The notes beneath the pieces are model-generated. The model saw only the letters and a list, made by a program, of their open reading frames with translations, ran no database searches and was not told the origin of the DNA. DNA of 64,000 nt, from positions 3,100,001-3,164,000 of the forward strand of contig OY761144.1 of assembly GCA_963664365.1 (NCBI GenBank), written 5' to 3'. Shown one piece after another: positions 35,537-44,369 of the stretch; position 1 is the first letter of the stretch, and each line of letters begins with the position of its first letter. The translations under genes and the position numbers were made by a program. Source of the stretch: VXRN01 sp963664365 (GTDB lineage: Bacteria; Chloroflexota; Dehalococcoidia; Lucifugimonadales; UBA1123).

Positions 35537-37564
35537 CTAATGCCCCATCTCTCTCTTGAATTCTTGGTCAATCCAGCTCCGGCTGTACTGGAGGAAGTGT
35601 GTGCCGCCTCCCATAGAGTATTCACCATTGTAACCATGGAGCCATGGCTGGACGAAGGCAAAAGCAGGGACGACAGGCAAAAATAGATTCCAATGCATCT
35701 CGCTGAAGCGGAGGTCTGCCTGTCTCACATAATTCGTTATCTCATCACGGTCAGTAGACGCCGTTGCTTTGACCAGCAGCTCGTCAAACGTGCGGTCATC
35801 AATACCGAAACTTTGCCACTCATTGGTCGAGGCAGCCGCGTAGTCTAGCAAAGGAAGAGGACTAAAGCTGTTGTGTCGGGTCTCCGCCAAGGTCATATAT
35901 TCATATGTTTTGGCCGTCACACGGTCCCAAAATTGGCCACCTTCAAGTATATTAAGCTCGACATCAACGCCAATCTCCGCCCAATAGTCTTTCGCTATTT
36001 GGCCCAGGTCTATATCCATAAATGACGAGTCCATGTCATATTTGGTCTTAAATCTAATGCCATCCGAGCCGCGGGGATATCCAGCCTGATCAAGCAGCTT
36101 CTCGGCCGCATCCGGGTCATATCGATAGCCTTCTTTAACCTCTTCAGGCCACTCATCAAATGGGATGTAGTAGCCTTTGACGGCCTTCGAAAGAGGACCA
36201 TAGGGTGTTGGGTCGGCATTACCAAGATAGTATGTATTGGCAATCTCCTCGAGGTTTATTGCCATCTGCATCGCCTTGCGCACCCTGATGTCATTAAAGG
36301 GCGGCTCGCTCACCAGCATACCGACTGCGGTTGCACGACCTACTCTGTTTACCAGACGAAGTTCAGGGTTGGTTCGCTGGAGGCTCGCTACCTGGTCAAG
36401 CGGCCAAAATTCTTCGGTCATATTTACAATCTTACCTGAACGCAGCGCCGCCAGCCGCGTCGTGAGGTCTGGCATGACGAGCAACTCAATCTTGTCGGCA
36501 AAAGGTAACTGGTACCCAGGGTAACGCTCATCTGTGAGCCAGTAGTTAGGGTTCTTGGTGTATTCGTAGACGGAAGCATCGACATAATCAGTCAGCTCAT
36601 AGGGACCAGTGCCGACGAGGCGCTTCCAATCCTTGAGGTCTCCATGCTGCTCGATGACTTCGCGCGGCTGTATAAAATTACCAAACTCCTCGACGATCAA
36701 CATGCTATCCAGTATGTCAAAGCTGAAGCTCGATGCTTTAACAACCACAGTCCGTTCATCGGTAGCCGTCACCGATTCTACTGGCAGGTTACCCAAAGCC
36801 GCAGCATAGGGGCTTGGCTCGGTATAGCCACTGCCCAGCCCCATTATCCGGTGGAAGCCAAACTCGACATCATAGGCAGTTAGCTCCCGACCGTTCATCG
36901 GCGCCTTATCGTGCCAGGTAACGCCCTTGCGGATGTGGAAGATAGTGGTCAGCGGGTCCGGCTGCTCCCAGCTCTCAGCCAGATGCGGTTTAATGTAGGA
37001 CATAGGAATGTAGGCTGTTGTAAAGTCAAATTCGTCACGGGGTGTTGCCCAGTCGGCTATGCCCAGCTTTTCCAGAACGAGAGAAAGTGGGTTGTTCGAG
37101 GAATCATTATCATAAGGGTCAAACCCCGAAAAATTCCACCCTGTAGCTAGAGGGATTGTCCCGCCGTACTGGGGCTTTGCTACCAGCTCACCCCAGACGT
37201 TGCGAACATATCTGTCGCCCTCGACCTCTTTCACGACCTCTTTCTCCACCACCACCGTCTGGCCGGGTACCTCGACGGTCTTTACGACCTCTTTCTCCAC
37301 CACCACCGTCTCACCGGGAACCTCTACGGTCTTCACGACCTCTTTGGTGATAGTCTCGCCGGGGACTTCGACGGTCTTGATAACCTCTTTTTCGACCACC
37401 ACGGTCTCGCCGGGGACCTCTACGGTCTCAGTTACAACTTTCTCGACCACCACGGTCTCGCCGGGGATCTCGACTGTTTCTGAACCGCAGGCCGCGACGA
37501 CCGCCAACAGTATTGCGGCTCCTGCAACTACCACTAGCCAACGCAGTGAAGTAGATATACGCAT
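35537..37564 (-). CDS. Oligopeptide-binding lipoprotein (family 5 solute-binding protein, cluster 1)
   Basis: A 675-residue extracytoplasmic receptor. Signal peptide with lipobox VAAC (Cys~26), then five tandem copies of a 17-residue repeat (VEVPGETVVVEKEVVKT type, about residues 30-115, encoded at 37215-37495), then a full SBP_bac_5 domain: YGGTIPLATGW, WEQPDPLTTIFHIRKGVTWH, the VGTGPYELTDY block and VRKAMQMAINLEEIA. The repeat linker probably spaces the receptor from the membrane. Ligand is unknown; the family binds peptides but also nickel, sugars and opines. Confidence 0.95.
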   Translation of the reverse strand: MRISTSLRWLVVVAGAAILLAVVAACGSETVEIPGETVVVEKVVTETVEVPGETVVVEKEVIKTVEVPGETITKEVVKTVEVPGETVVVEKEVVKTVEVPGQTVVVEKEVVKEVEGDRYVRNVWGELVAKPQYGGTIPLATGWNFSGFDPYDNDSSNNPLSLVLEKLGIADWATPRDEFDFTTAYIPMSYIKPHLAESWEQPDPLTTIFHIRKGVTWHDKAPMNGRELTAYDVEFGFHRIMGLGSGYTEPSPYAAALGNLPVESVTATDERTVVVKASSFSFDILDSMLIVEEFGNFIQPREVIEQHGDLKDWKRLVGTGPYELTDYVDASVYEYTKNPNYWLTDERYPGYQLPFADKIELLVMPDLTTRLAALRSGKIVNMTEEFWPLDQVASLQRTNPELRLVNRVGRATAVGMLVSEPPFNDIRVRKAMQMAINLEEIANTYYLGNADPTPYGPLSKAVKGYYIPFDEWPEEVKEGYRYDPDAAEKLLDQAGYPRGSDGIRFKTKYDMDSSFMDIDLGQIAKDYWAEIGVDVELNILEGGQFWDRVTAKTYEYMTLAETRHNSFSPLPLLDYAAASTNEWQSFGIDDRTFDELLVKATASTDRDEITNYVRQADLRFSEMHWNLFLPVVPAFAFVQPWLHGYNGEYSMGGGTHFLQYSRSWIDQEFKREMGH

Positions 37565-37660
37565 GTCTCTGTCTCCTTAGCTCAAAGCCTGCCCCCGTCT
37601 CGAACAGGGGCCAGGATGGTCCGCAACGACGCGAAACCAACCCCATGACGGGGTGAGAGA

Positions 37661-37689
37661 TTTATACCATATCACGAACTTTTCGTCAA
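37661..37689 (-). promoter_or_regulatory. Promoter TTGACG-17-TATAAA of ABC cluster 1
   Basis: -35 at 37689-37684, -10 at 37666-37661, spacer 17. Transcription would start near 37654, leaving a ~90-base leader. The rest of 37690-37984 contains a GGCGGCGGTCAGTAGGGG piece also seen at 32085 and otherwise nothing recognisable. Confidence 0.7.
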
Positions 37690-37984
37690 GGGTTGGGATA
37701 TCGAGGAGTAAGAGTGCATGAGAGATGGGATTCGCACTTAGGCTAGGGTTTGTCTAACCTGGGTCAGACATGGTGAGACTGCGCCAAAGGGCCAGAGTCT
37801 GCCTGCGGCTAGGCGAAGGCGGCTAGGACATCCTCATCGAGCTGCTGGAGGGACTCGGCGTCGGAGGGGCGGGGGTCTGGGCAGGGCGCTGCTTGCCGGG
37901 GAGTCTCACGGGATGCGGCGCGCAGAGCGCAAAGTGGAGCGGCGCCGGCGGCGGTCAGTAGGGGGTTGCTGCGCCGGTTTACCG

Positions 37985-39550
37985 CTAGATGACCGCGTCG
38001 TCCCTCGTCCTGAACTGCCAGGCCCTAATCTTTGTGGACAGCAATCTCACGACGTCTTGGCAGTCGGGATGGTCGTAGAGATTGTTCATCTCATGTGGGT
38101 CTTCCAGCAGGTTGTACAACTCGCACTGGTCGGAGGCGCAGAGGTTGAGCTTCCAGTCGTTGACCACGATCGTCCGCCAGGGCGCTTGGTGCATAATCTG
38201 GATCTCCGGCGTACCGATTGCCGTCTGCACGATTACGCCTTCAGACCTATCTTCGGGCGGGCCGGTGTCGATCCACCCTATGCCGTTCCACTGAATGTAA
38301 ACTTCGTTGTTCCTCAGATTGCCGCCCTCTTCGAGGACGCTCGCGACCGACTTGCCGTCCAGCTTGTCCGGCACGTCGCACCCCAACAGTTCGAGCAAGG
38401 TGGGGACCAGATCGACGTGGCCGAAGTTGCCGCCGATCACGGTCTTATCGGTGGATACTCCGGGCGCCCTTATCAACATTGGGACTCTGGCCGACTCTTC
38501 GTACATGGCCATCTTGTGCAGCATACCGTGGTCGCCGGTCATGTCGCCATGCTCGCTGGTGAAGACGAAAACGGTATCGTCGAAGATACCCCGCTCTTTC
38601 AGGGCGTCGGCAATCATCCCGACCATGTCGTCGACCAGAGTGATGGCGGCGAAGTAGCGCGCCCTGAGACGCTTCCACCCGTACTCGGAGCTTATGTCGT
38701 TGAACGCGGCGACGCGCTCGACGTTCCCCATGTAGGTCTCAGAAGATCCTTCGAGGAACTGAAGGTTGTTCTCGGCTATGAGCCTGTTCACCAGCGCGCC
38801 GCTCTCCGGGACCTTCAAAAATGAGGGACCGGTGGGAAGGGTCGCGGGGTCGTAGAGGTCGTTGTACGGACTGTTGTAGGGTGAGTGAGGCTCGACCGTA
38901 CTCACGTACAGCGCAAACGGCTCGTCGCTGTGTTCGTCGATGAACTCCGCCGCCTTCCTCCCCAGGAAATGGGCCAGGGTGTCCTCAGCTTCGACATCCG
39001 TCCTCATTGCCGCGCTGAATGTCCGCCAGTCGTCGGGTATGTTTCGCACGGCGCCTTTCGGAATGTAGGATTGAGATTGGGACTCCATAGAGAGCGTCTC
39101 ATCCGGCTCGTATCCCCTCTCAATCAGGTGGTTGTGGTAGTCGCTCTTCTTCGGCTCGCCCTCGAGGCCCACGAAGACGCCCGCATGGTCTTGCGCGGAT
39201 ATCCAGCGCTGAAACCCATGCTGCGGGTAGTTGTCGTTTCCCAGATGCCACTTTCCAAAATAGGCGGTCGTGTAGCCATCAGGGAGGTATTCGGCCAACG
39301 TCTTCGTATCGTGTGGGAGTTGCATGGTGTTCATGGTCGTCCCCGCGGTGTGAGGGTACAACCCGGTCATTATCGTCACCCGCGCCGGAGTGCATACGGG
39401 CTGTGAGACGTACGCCCTCTCGAATATGAACGACTCTTCGCTGAGCGCATTGAGATTCGGGGTCTTTATCCAGCCGTTTCCGTAGCAGGCCATCGAATCG
39501 TATCGCTGCTGGTCGCTGAAGACGAAGACAAGGTTCTTGTGTTTCTTCAA
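37985..39550 (-). CDS. Type I sulfatase (alkaline-phosphatase superfamily)
   Basis: Hydrolyses sulfate esters using formylglycine. The metal-site FSDQQRYD (D13) and the maturation signature C-T-P-A-R (Cys53 becomes formylglycine, R57) in QPVCTPARVTIMTG are intact, as are YFGKWHLG and the second metal motif FTSEHGDMTGDHGM. About 521 residues, no clear signal peptide, so possibly cytoplasmic. TTG at 39550 (MKKHKNLVFVF) fits sulfatase N-termini; GTG at 39562 and an ATG at 39613 are alternatives. It stands alone between two oligopeptide transporter clusters. Phosphonate or choline-sulfate specificity cannot be read. Confidence 0.9.
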   Translation of the reverse strand: MKKHKNLVFVFSDQQRYDSMACYGNGWIKTPNLNALSEESFIFERAYVSQPVCTPARVTIMTGLYPHTAGTTMNTMQLPHDTKTLAEYLPDGYTTAYFGKWHLGNDNYPQHGFQRWISAQDHAGVFVGLEGEPKKSDYHNHLIERGYEPDETLSMESQSQSYIPKGAVRNIPDDWRTFSAAMRTDVEAEDTLAHFLGRKAAEFIDEHSDEPFALYVSTVEPHSPYNSPYNDLYDPATLPTGPSFLKVPESGALVNRLIAENNLQFLEGSSETYMGNVERVAAFNDISSEYGWKRLRARYFAAITLVDDMVGMIADALKERGIFDDTVFVFTSEHGDMTGDHGMLHKMAMYEESARVPMLIRAPGVSTDKTVIGGNFGHVDLVPTLLELLGCDVPDKLDGKSVASVLEEGGNLRNNEVYIQWNGIGWIDTGPPEDRSEGVIVQTAIGTPEIQIMHQAPWRTIVVNDWKLNLCASDQCELYNLLEDPHEMNNLYDHPDCQDVVRLLSTKIRAWQFRTRDDAVI

Positions 39551-39803
39551 TCTCGAATGCACCCCCTGAACTGTTCTCGCTAGAGTATCACCTGAAAGAG
39601 TGAGAGTACACATGCCAAATGTAACGGAACCTGTGTCAGTTTGGTAGGTGAAGGTATCATCCCACTTGCCCCGCTCCTCCGGATTGCCGGGCGGCGAGCC
39701 GCTACGCGGGTTCCGGCCCCTTGTTGGGGCAAGAGGTTGAGTCGGGTTGTGTCAAGTTTGTTGACTCGGATGCTGTTAGGGGTAGGAAAAGTTTTTGAAA
39801 TGC

Positions 39804-39909
39804 CTGCCCTAGCTGCCCTGACCTGCCCTGTCCGTAGCTGAGCCAGCTTTGGGAGAGTCAGGGCAGTAATGGTTTTCTTACCTGCCCTGACCTGCCCTGA
39901 CCTGCCCTG
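39804..39909. repeat. Phased array of CTGCCCTGAC decamers
   Basis: Copies of CTGCCCTG begin at 39804, 39813, 39823, 39882, 39892 and 39902; 39813/39823 and 39882/39892/39902 are exactly 10 bp apart. An inverted copy (GTCAGGGCAG, 39857-39866) can form a 10-bp hairpin with 39882-39891. It lies upstream of the sulfatase. Helical phasing suggests protein binding sites; a translated 118-codon frame here seems fortuitous. Confidence 0.6.
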
Positions 39910-39968
39910 TTTTGGTTCGAGCACAGTCTTATCCACCTTTGGGTTGGGGTTGATGAACCGATATGCTT

Positions 39969-40030
39969 ATGATATGAGAGAACGGCGGTTCGTGTCAAGG
40001 GGAGGTGTCTGAACTGTGATTTTTGTGATC
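39969..40030 (-). promoter_or_regulatory. Fourth copy of the ATCAC-box promoter cassette (TTGACA-18-TATCAT)
   Basis: -35 TTGACA 39998-39993, -10 TATCAT 39974-39969, spacer 18. Upstream on the same strand lies ATCACAAAAATCACAGTTC (about 40024-40006). The cassette matches those of the paralogues at 1404 and 59315 but faces the decamer array and sulfatase instead. Confidence 0.7.
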
Positions 40031-40046
40031 AGCCGGATGCGCCGCT

Positions 40047-40943
40047 TCAGTTGCCCGCGCCGCGGAGCCGGGGGTCTAGGAGGTCTCTCATGGCGTCGCC
40101 GAACATGTTCAGGCAGTAGATGACCAGGGTGAGACACGCGCCCGGCCAGAACGCGAGCCAGGGCGCGATCTCCATGAACTGACGGCCTTCCTGGCTGAGC
40201 AGGCCGCCCCAGGTGGGAATCTCGCGCGGGAGACCAAATCCGAGGAAGCTGATCGATGCCTCGCTTATGATCACTCCGCCAATGGTGATGCTGAACCCGA
40301 TTATGATTATGGGCACGACGTTGGGCAGCACGTGCCTGATGAACGTTCTCCACCTCTCAGACCCGATGGCGTGCGCGGCCAGGACATAGTCGTTCTCCTT
40401 AATGGCGATGACTGCGCCCCTGAGGACGCGTGAACCCCCGAGGCCGCCGGAGATTCCCAGCACGAGAATGATTTGCAGCAGTCCCTGGCCGACGATCGAC
40501 ATGAGCGTCAGCAACAGCAACAGGCCCGGGAAGGCTATGTAGGCGTCCACGAACCGCTGGATCCCGAGATCGAATTTGCCGCCCAGGTATCCCGAAGTCC
40601 CTCCCACCAGGACCGCGACTGAAATGTTGAGCGCAGTGGCCGTTATACCGACGATCAGGGAGACTCGGGCCCCATAGATGACGCGGCTCAGCATGTCACG
40701 CCCCACGTGGTCCGTGCCCATGGGATGCTGCCACGACGGCGCCTTCATCCTGTCTATCAGGCTGACGTCGTCGTGCGGGTATGGTGAAAGCGACTCGGCG
40801 AAGAGTGCCATTACCAGCATCACCAGAACAACCGCTAGGCCGAAAGTGCCGAGCGGCTTGTCCTTCACCAGCCTGGCCATGAAACCGAGGAAACGGTTCC
40901 GCCGACGGGGGGGAGTTCCAAGCTGTATGGTTTCCGAGGCCAT
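40047..40943 (-). CDS. Oligopeptide/dipeptide ABC transporter permease, DppC type (cluster 2)
   Basis: A 298-residue permease paralogous to that at 33250-34152 (shared MGTDHVGRDMLSRVIYGARV type block, EAA loop AAHAIGSERWRTFIRHVLPN, end DLLDPRLRGAGN). Six membrane segments. ATG at 40943, 18 bases after the DppB-type gene. More GC-rich than cluster 1, so cluster 2 looks native and not a recent copy. Confidence 0.95.
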   Translation of the reverse strand: MASETIQLGTPPRRRNRFLGFMARLVKDKPLGTFGLAVVLVMLVMALFAESLSPYPHDDVSLIDRMKAPSWQHPMGTDHVGRDMLSRVIYGARVSLIVGITATALNISVAVLVGGTSGYLGGKFDLGIQRFVDAYIAFPGLLLLLTLMSIVGQGLLQIILVLGISGGLGGSRVLRGAVIAIKENDYVLAAHAIGSERWRTFIRHVLPNVVPIIIIGFSITIGGVIISEASISFLGFGLPREIPTWGGLLSQEGRQFMEIAPWLAFWPGACLTLVIYCLNMFGDAMRDLLDPRLRGAGN

Positions 40944-40961
40944 GCTAGAATTCCTGCTCCA

Positions 40962-41918
40962 TTAGCGGAACCGCACTCGTGGGTCGAGGTACGGGTAGAT
41001 GAGGTCGATGATCAAGTTGATGAATATGACAGCCGCGCCGAAGAACATGTTGACTCCCGACACGACCGGGTAGTCCCTGTCCAGGAGCGCCTGGAGGGCC
41101 AGCTGCCCGAGTCCAGGAAGGTTGAAGATGTTCTCCATGATGACCGACCCGCCGACCAATAGAGGAAGGTCCAGGCCTATGCCGGTGATCACGGGGATGA
41201 GCGCGTTCTTGGTGGCGTGGCGTATGATAACGACTCGTTCCCTCAGTCCCTTGGACCAAGCGGTCCTGATGTAGTCCTGGCGGAGGACTTCCAGCATCAT
41301 CGTCCGGGTCAGCCGCATGGTCCCGGCGGCCATTCCGGTTCCGAGAATCAGACTGGGGATGAGAGTCCCGTACATGCTCGCTAGAGGGTCCTCGGTAAAC
41401 GGGACCATTTCCAGCGGGGGAGACCATCCCCACCAGAGCGCGGGGAATATCATGACGAGCAGCCCGAGCCAGAAGTTGGGGGCCGCCAGCCCGATGACGG
41501 CGAGCGTCCGGCCGATATAGTCTGAGACCGTATCCTGCCGGACTGCTGAGTATATGCCGACCGGGAGCGCGATCAGCATGGCGATCACGATTGCCATGAC
41601 GCCAAGCTGGATCGTTATGGGCAACCTAGAGACTATCTTCTCCTCGACCCTCCAATCGCCCATCAGGGACTCGCCGAAGGTGCCTTGGAGCAGCATGTCC
41701 TGCATCCACCTCCCGTACTGGACGTACATGGGGACGTCGAGTCCGAGCTGCTTCAGGAGGGTTTCACGATCTAAATCCAGGGCAAGGTAGTCGGAGCTGT
41801 TGACCATCGCGTCGATGGCGTCGCCAGGTACGAAACGCACCGTGAGAAACACGATCGTGCTCAGGATGAAGAGCGTGGGGACGACTAGAATCAGCCGTCT
41901 GATTATGTAGGCTCTCAC
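40962..41918 (-). CDS. Oligopeptide/dipeptide ABC transporter permease, DppB type (cluster 2)
   Basis: A 318-residue permease: MRAYIIRRLILVVPTLFILS, VRFVPGDAIDAMV, YGRWMQDMLLQGTFGESL, EAA loop YIRTAWSKGLRERVVIIRHA, end YPYLDPRVRFR. It pairs with the DppC-type subunit and the binding protein at 42024-44234. Confidence 0.95.
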   Translation of the reverse strand: MRAYIIRRLILVVPTLFILSTIVFLTVRFVPGDAIDAMVNSSDYLALDLDRETLLKQLGLDVPMYVQYGRWMQDMLLQGTFGESLMGDWRVEEKIVSRLPITIQLGVMAIVIAMLIALPVGIYSAVRQDTVSDYIGRTLAVIGLAAPNFWLGLLVMIFPALWWGWSPPLEMVPFTEDPLASMYGTLIPSLILGTGMAAGTMRLTRTMMLEVLRQDYIRTAWSKGLRERVVIIRHATKNALIPVITGIGLDLPLLVGGSVIMENIFNLPGLGQLALQALLDRDYPVVSGVNMFFGAAVIFINLIIDLIYPYLDPRVRFR

Positions 41919-41953
41919 GTGACGTTCCTAGCGATTGCGCGCTAAAGACCGTT

Positions 41954-41981
41954 GGGGGAGCCGAGACTTCTCGGCTCCCCC
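41954..41981 (-). terminator. 13-bp perfect hairpin between binding protein and permease (cluster 2)
   Basis: GGGGGAGCCGAGA (41954-41966) and its exact complement (41969-41981) with a two-base spacer. No T-run follows, so it is more likely an attenuator or 3'-end protector. It occupies the same place as the hairpin of cluster 1, after the binding-protein gene. Confidence 0.7.
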
Positions 41982-42023
41982 GGTACTATTGCCAAAGTCG
42001 ATTGGACCCTGAAGGTCGGTTGG

Positions 42024-44234
42024 CTAGTTGCCGGTGGACTGGGCCTTCAACTCCTGATCGAGCCAGAGTCGAGCGAAGAGTTGCGAGAACCGCTGCTGCA
42101 GTCCCAGGTGGTACTCGCCGTTGTATCCGATCAACCAGGGCTGGACCGCGTTGAAGTGCTGCGCCTTCATCCCCCAGACGTATAACTGCTGCCTGGAGAG
42201 CTCCAGGTCGAGCTCCTTGATGATGTCCTGGCGCTCTTCGTATGTGGCCGCTGCCTCAGCTGCCTCGATCATCGCGTCGAACTCAGGGTCGCGCACGCCG
42301 GTGTAGTTGTAGCCGCCCTCCGAGTGAATGAAGGCGCGCAGGATCGTGATAGGGCTTCTGTCGTAGCCCATGATGGCAGATCCGATCATGTCGTGCGGGT
42401 ATGTGTGCTCGCGGATCCAGGTGCCGACCGTTGTGTTGTCCGGCCCCCTGACGATCTCGATGTCTATCCCGATTTCCCGCCAGTAGTCGGCGAAGATGTC
42501 GCCGAGGGCGAGGTCGGAAGTGGCGTGGAACACCGAAGAGCCGGTGATTCTCACACCGTTCTCATCGGGCGTGTAACCGGCCTCGTCGAGGAGGGCGATC
42601 GCGGCTTCGGGGTCGTACCTGTAGTACTTCTTGATGTCCTCGGGCCACTCATCGAACGGGGTGACGTACTCGACCGCGCCGGTGCCGATCTGCCCCATGG
42701 GCTCCGCGGTCGCCCAGCCCTTGTAATAGACGGTGTTGATCGTATCGAGGTCTAGCGCCAACTGCATGGCGCGTCTGACGTTGATGTCGTCGAAGGGCGG
42801 TTGATCTACGTTGAACGCCGTGCTGGTGGTGGACCTATACGCGTATGGGATGAGCCTGATGCCGGGGTTCGTCCTGACCAGCGCTTCGGCCTGCTCCACG
42901 GTGGAGACCGCCGAGTTGGCCGACCATCCTATGTAGTCGCCCTTGCCGGTCCTCATCGCGGCGATACGGGTGGCCTCGTCCGGCATGATGAGCACGCGCG
43001 TCGCGTCCCCATACGGAAGCTGGTTCTCCGGGAACTTTTCGTCAGAGCCCCAGTAGTCCGCGTTCTTCTCCCAAGTTATCGAGCTGCCTTCCACCCAGTC
43101 CGTCAACATCCAGGGGCCGGTGCCGACCAGATTCCTCCAGTCCTGGACGTCGCCGTGCTCTTCGACAACCTCAGGGGGCATGATGTGCGGGGAGTAACTG
43201 GTGAACAGGATGGTGAGAGTGTCGATGTTGGGTTCCGACAGCCTGAACACGACGGTATTGTCGTCGGTAGCCTCGACCGACTCCCACTTGACGCTCTTAA
43301 ACGTGCAGCATGGGCCTTCCTGACCTTCCGCGAACTTGCCCAGGTGCAGGTAGCGCTGGAAGTTCCACTCGATGTCCTGGGCGGTCATCTTGCGTCCGTT
43401 CATCGGGGCCTTGTCGTGCCAGTACACGTCGTCCCTGATGTTGATCGTGTAGGTAAGGTCGTCGTTCTGCACCCAGTCGGTCGCGAGCTGTCCCCTCATG
43501 ACCCATAGCGGCGTCGGCCGTTTCAGGTGGTCGAACACGCTGCGGTCTATGCCCCAGTCCGCGTGAGCGAGCGATTCGGTAACGCCATCGGTGACGTTGG
43601 CCGAGTGGTGCGTGAAGTATGTGTCGGTGTGGGCCACCTCGTTCTGCTGGAGCCTGACAAGCGTCCCGCCGTACTCCGGCGCCGGAACGACCTTGCCGGT
43701 GGTCGGGTCGGTCACGTACTTCTTGCCCGGAACCTCGACCTCTTTGACCTCTGTAACCATGACCTCTTTGGTGACGACCAGCGCCTCTGGGGTCGGCAGC
43801 GCCGAGACCGCGGCAGAGACGATCTGGCGGACTTCGTCGGCGCTCAGCGGGTCGGGGCCTTCGGTGGCCGACGCCGCGACCGCTTCGGCGACCAACGACT
43901 TAACCTGCTCCGCGGTGACCGCATCCCGGCCAGCCGCGCCTACGGCGGCTTCGACCATCGCCTTGATCTCCTCGGCGCTGGTGCCCTCAGGCACCGCGCC
44001 CTGAACGGCGGCTTCGACCATCGCGGCCATCTCCTCGGCGGTCGGACCGGCCGGGGCGGGCGCCGCGGGGGCAGGCTGCGCCGCTTTCATCGCCTCCTGC
44101 AGTGCGGCGGAAAGCTCCTCTTTCGTTACCGCGTCTGAAGTATCCGCCGGCTCAGTACTCGAGCAGGCCATAGCCAGCGCGACCATGAGCGAGACGACCG
44201 CTAAGATTGCCAACCAACCTGTCTTTGATTTCAT
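42024..44234 (-). CDS. Oligopeptide-binding lipoprotein (family 5 solute-binding protein, cluster 2)
   Basis: A 736-residue lipoprotein. Lipobox AMAC (Cys~24). An Ala/Glu-rich helical linker follows (about 55-160) made of four ~22-residue repeats (AEEMAAMVEAAVQGAVPEGT, AEEIKAMVEAAV.., AEQVKSLVAEAV.., ADEVRQIVSAAV..). Then comes VTKEVMVTEVKEVEVPGKKY, reminiscent of the cluster 1 repeat, and a complete SBP_bac_5 domain (VQNDDLTYTINIRDDVYWHD, LVGTGPWMLTDW, NVRRAMQLALDLD). The linker is probably a coiled-coil stalk. Strong AGGAGGAA precedes the ATG at 44234. Confidence 0.95.
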   Translation of the reverse strand: MKSKTGWLAILAVVSLMVALAMACSSTEPADTSDAVTKEELSAALQEAMKAAQPAPAAPAPAGPTAEEMAAMVEAAVQGAVPEGTSAEEIKAMVEAAVGAAGRDAVTAEQVKSLVAEAVAASATEGPDPLSADEVRQIVSAAVSALPTPEALVVTKEVMVTEVKEVEVPGKKYVTDPTTGKVVPAPEYGGTLVRLQQNEVAHTDTYFTHHSANVTDGVTESLAHADWGIDRSVFDHLKRPTPLWVMRGQLATDWVQNDDLTYTINIRDDVYWHDKAPMNGRKMTAQDIEWNFQRYLHLGKFAEGQEGPCCTFKSVKWESVEATDDNTVVFRLSEPNIDTLTILFTSYSPHIMPPEVVEEHGDVQDWRNLVGTGPWMLTDWVEGSSITWEKNADYWGSDEKFPENQLPYGDATRVLIMPDEATRIAAMRTGKGDYIGWSANSAVSTVEQAEALVRTNPGIRLIPYAYRSTTSTAFNVDQPPFDDINVRRAMQLALDLDTINTVYYKGWATAEPMGQIGTGAVEYVTPFDEWPEDIKKYYRYDPEAAIALLDEAGYTPDENGVRITGSSVFHATSDLALGDIFADYWREIGIDIEIVRGPDNTTVGTWIREHTYPHDMIGSAIMGYDRSPITILRAFIHSEGGYNYTGVRDPEFDAMIEAAEAAATYEERQDIIKELDLELSRQQLYVWGMKAQHFNAVQPWLIGYNGEYHLGLQQRFSQLFARLWLDQELKAQSTGN

Positions 44235-44267
44235 AACTTCCTCCTCACTTATTCGATGACTGCGGTT

Positions 44268-44296
44268 CTTTTACCATACCGCCCGCCCCCGGTCAA
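44268..44296 (-). promoter_or_regulatory. Promoter TTGACC-17-TAAAAG of ABC cluster 2
   Basis: -35 at 44296-44291 and a weak -10 at 44273-44268, spacer 17, with a G-rich spacer. Directly upstream of the strong ribosome site of the binding-protein gene. Confidence 0.45.
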
Positions 44297-44369
44297 GTTT
44301 GGGCTGGCGGATAGTGGTCAGCCTTTAGTCCGGGCGCCCCTGGGAGCGCGGGCGTCTCGCCGGCGCCCA

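Noticed and set aside
39804..39909. Possible CRISPR array
   Set aside because: The units are 8-10 bp with no unique spacers of constant length and no cas genes nearby.
39580..39936. A 118-codon minus-strand frame starting GTG
   Set aside because: Most of it is translated decamer array (GRSGQVRAGKK); it overlaps the sulfatase start region and lacks family signs. It could be a leader peptide but is not supported.
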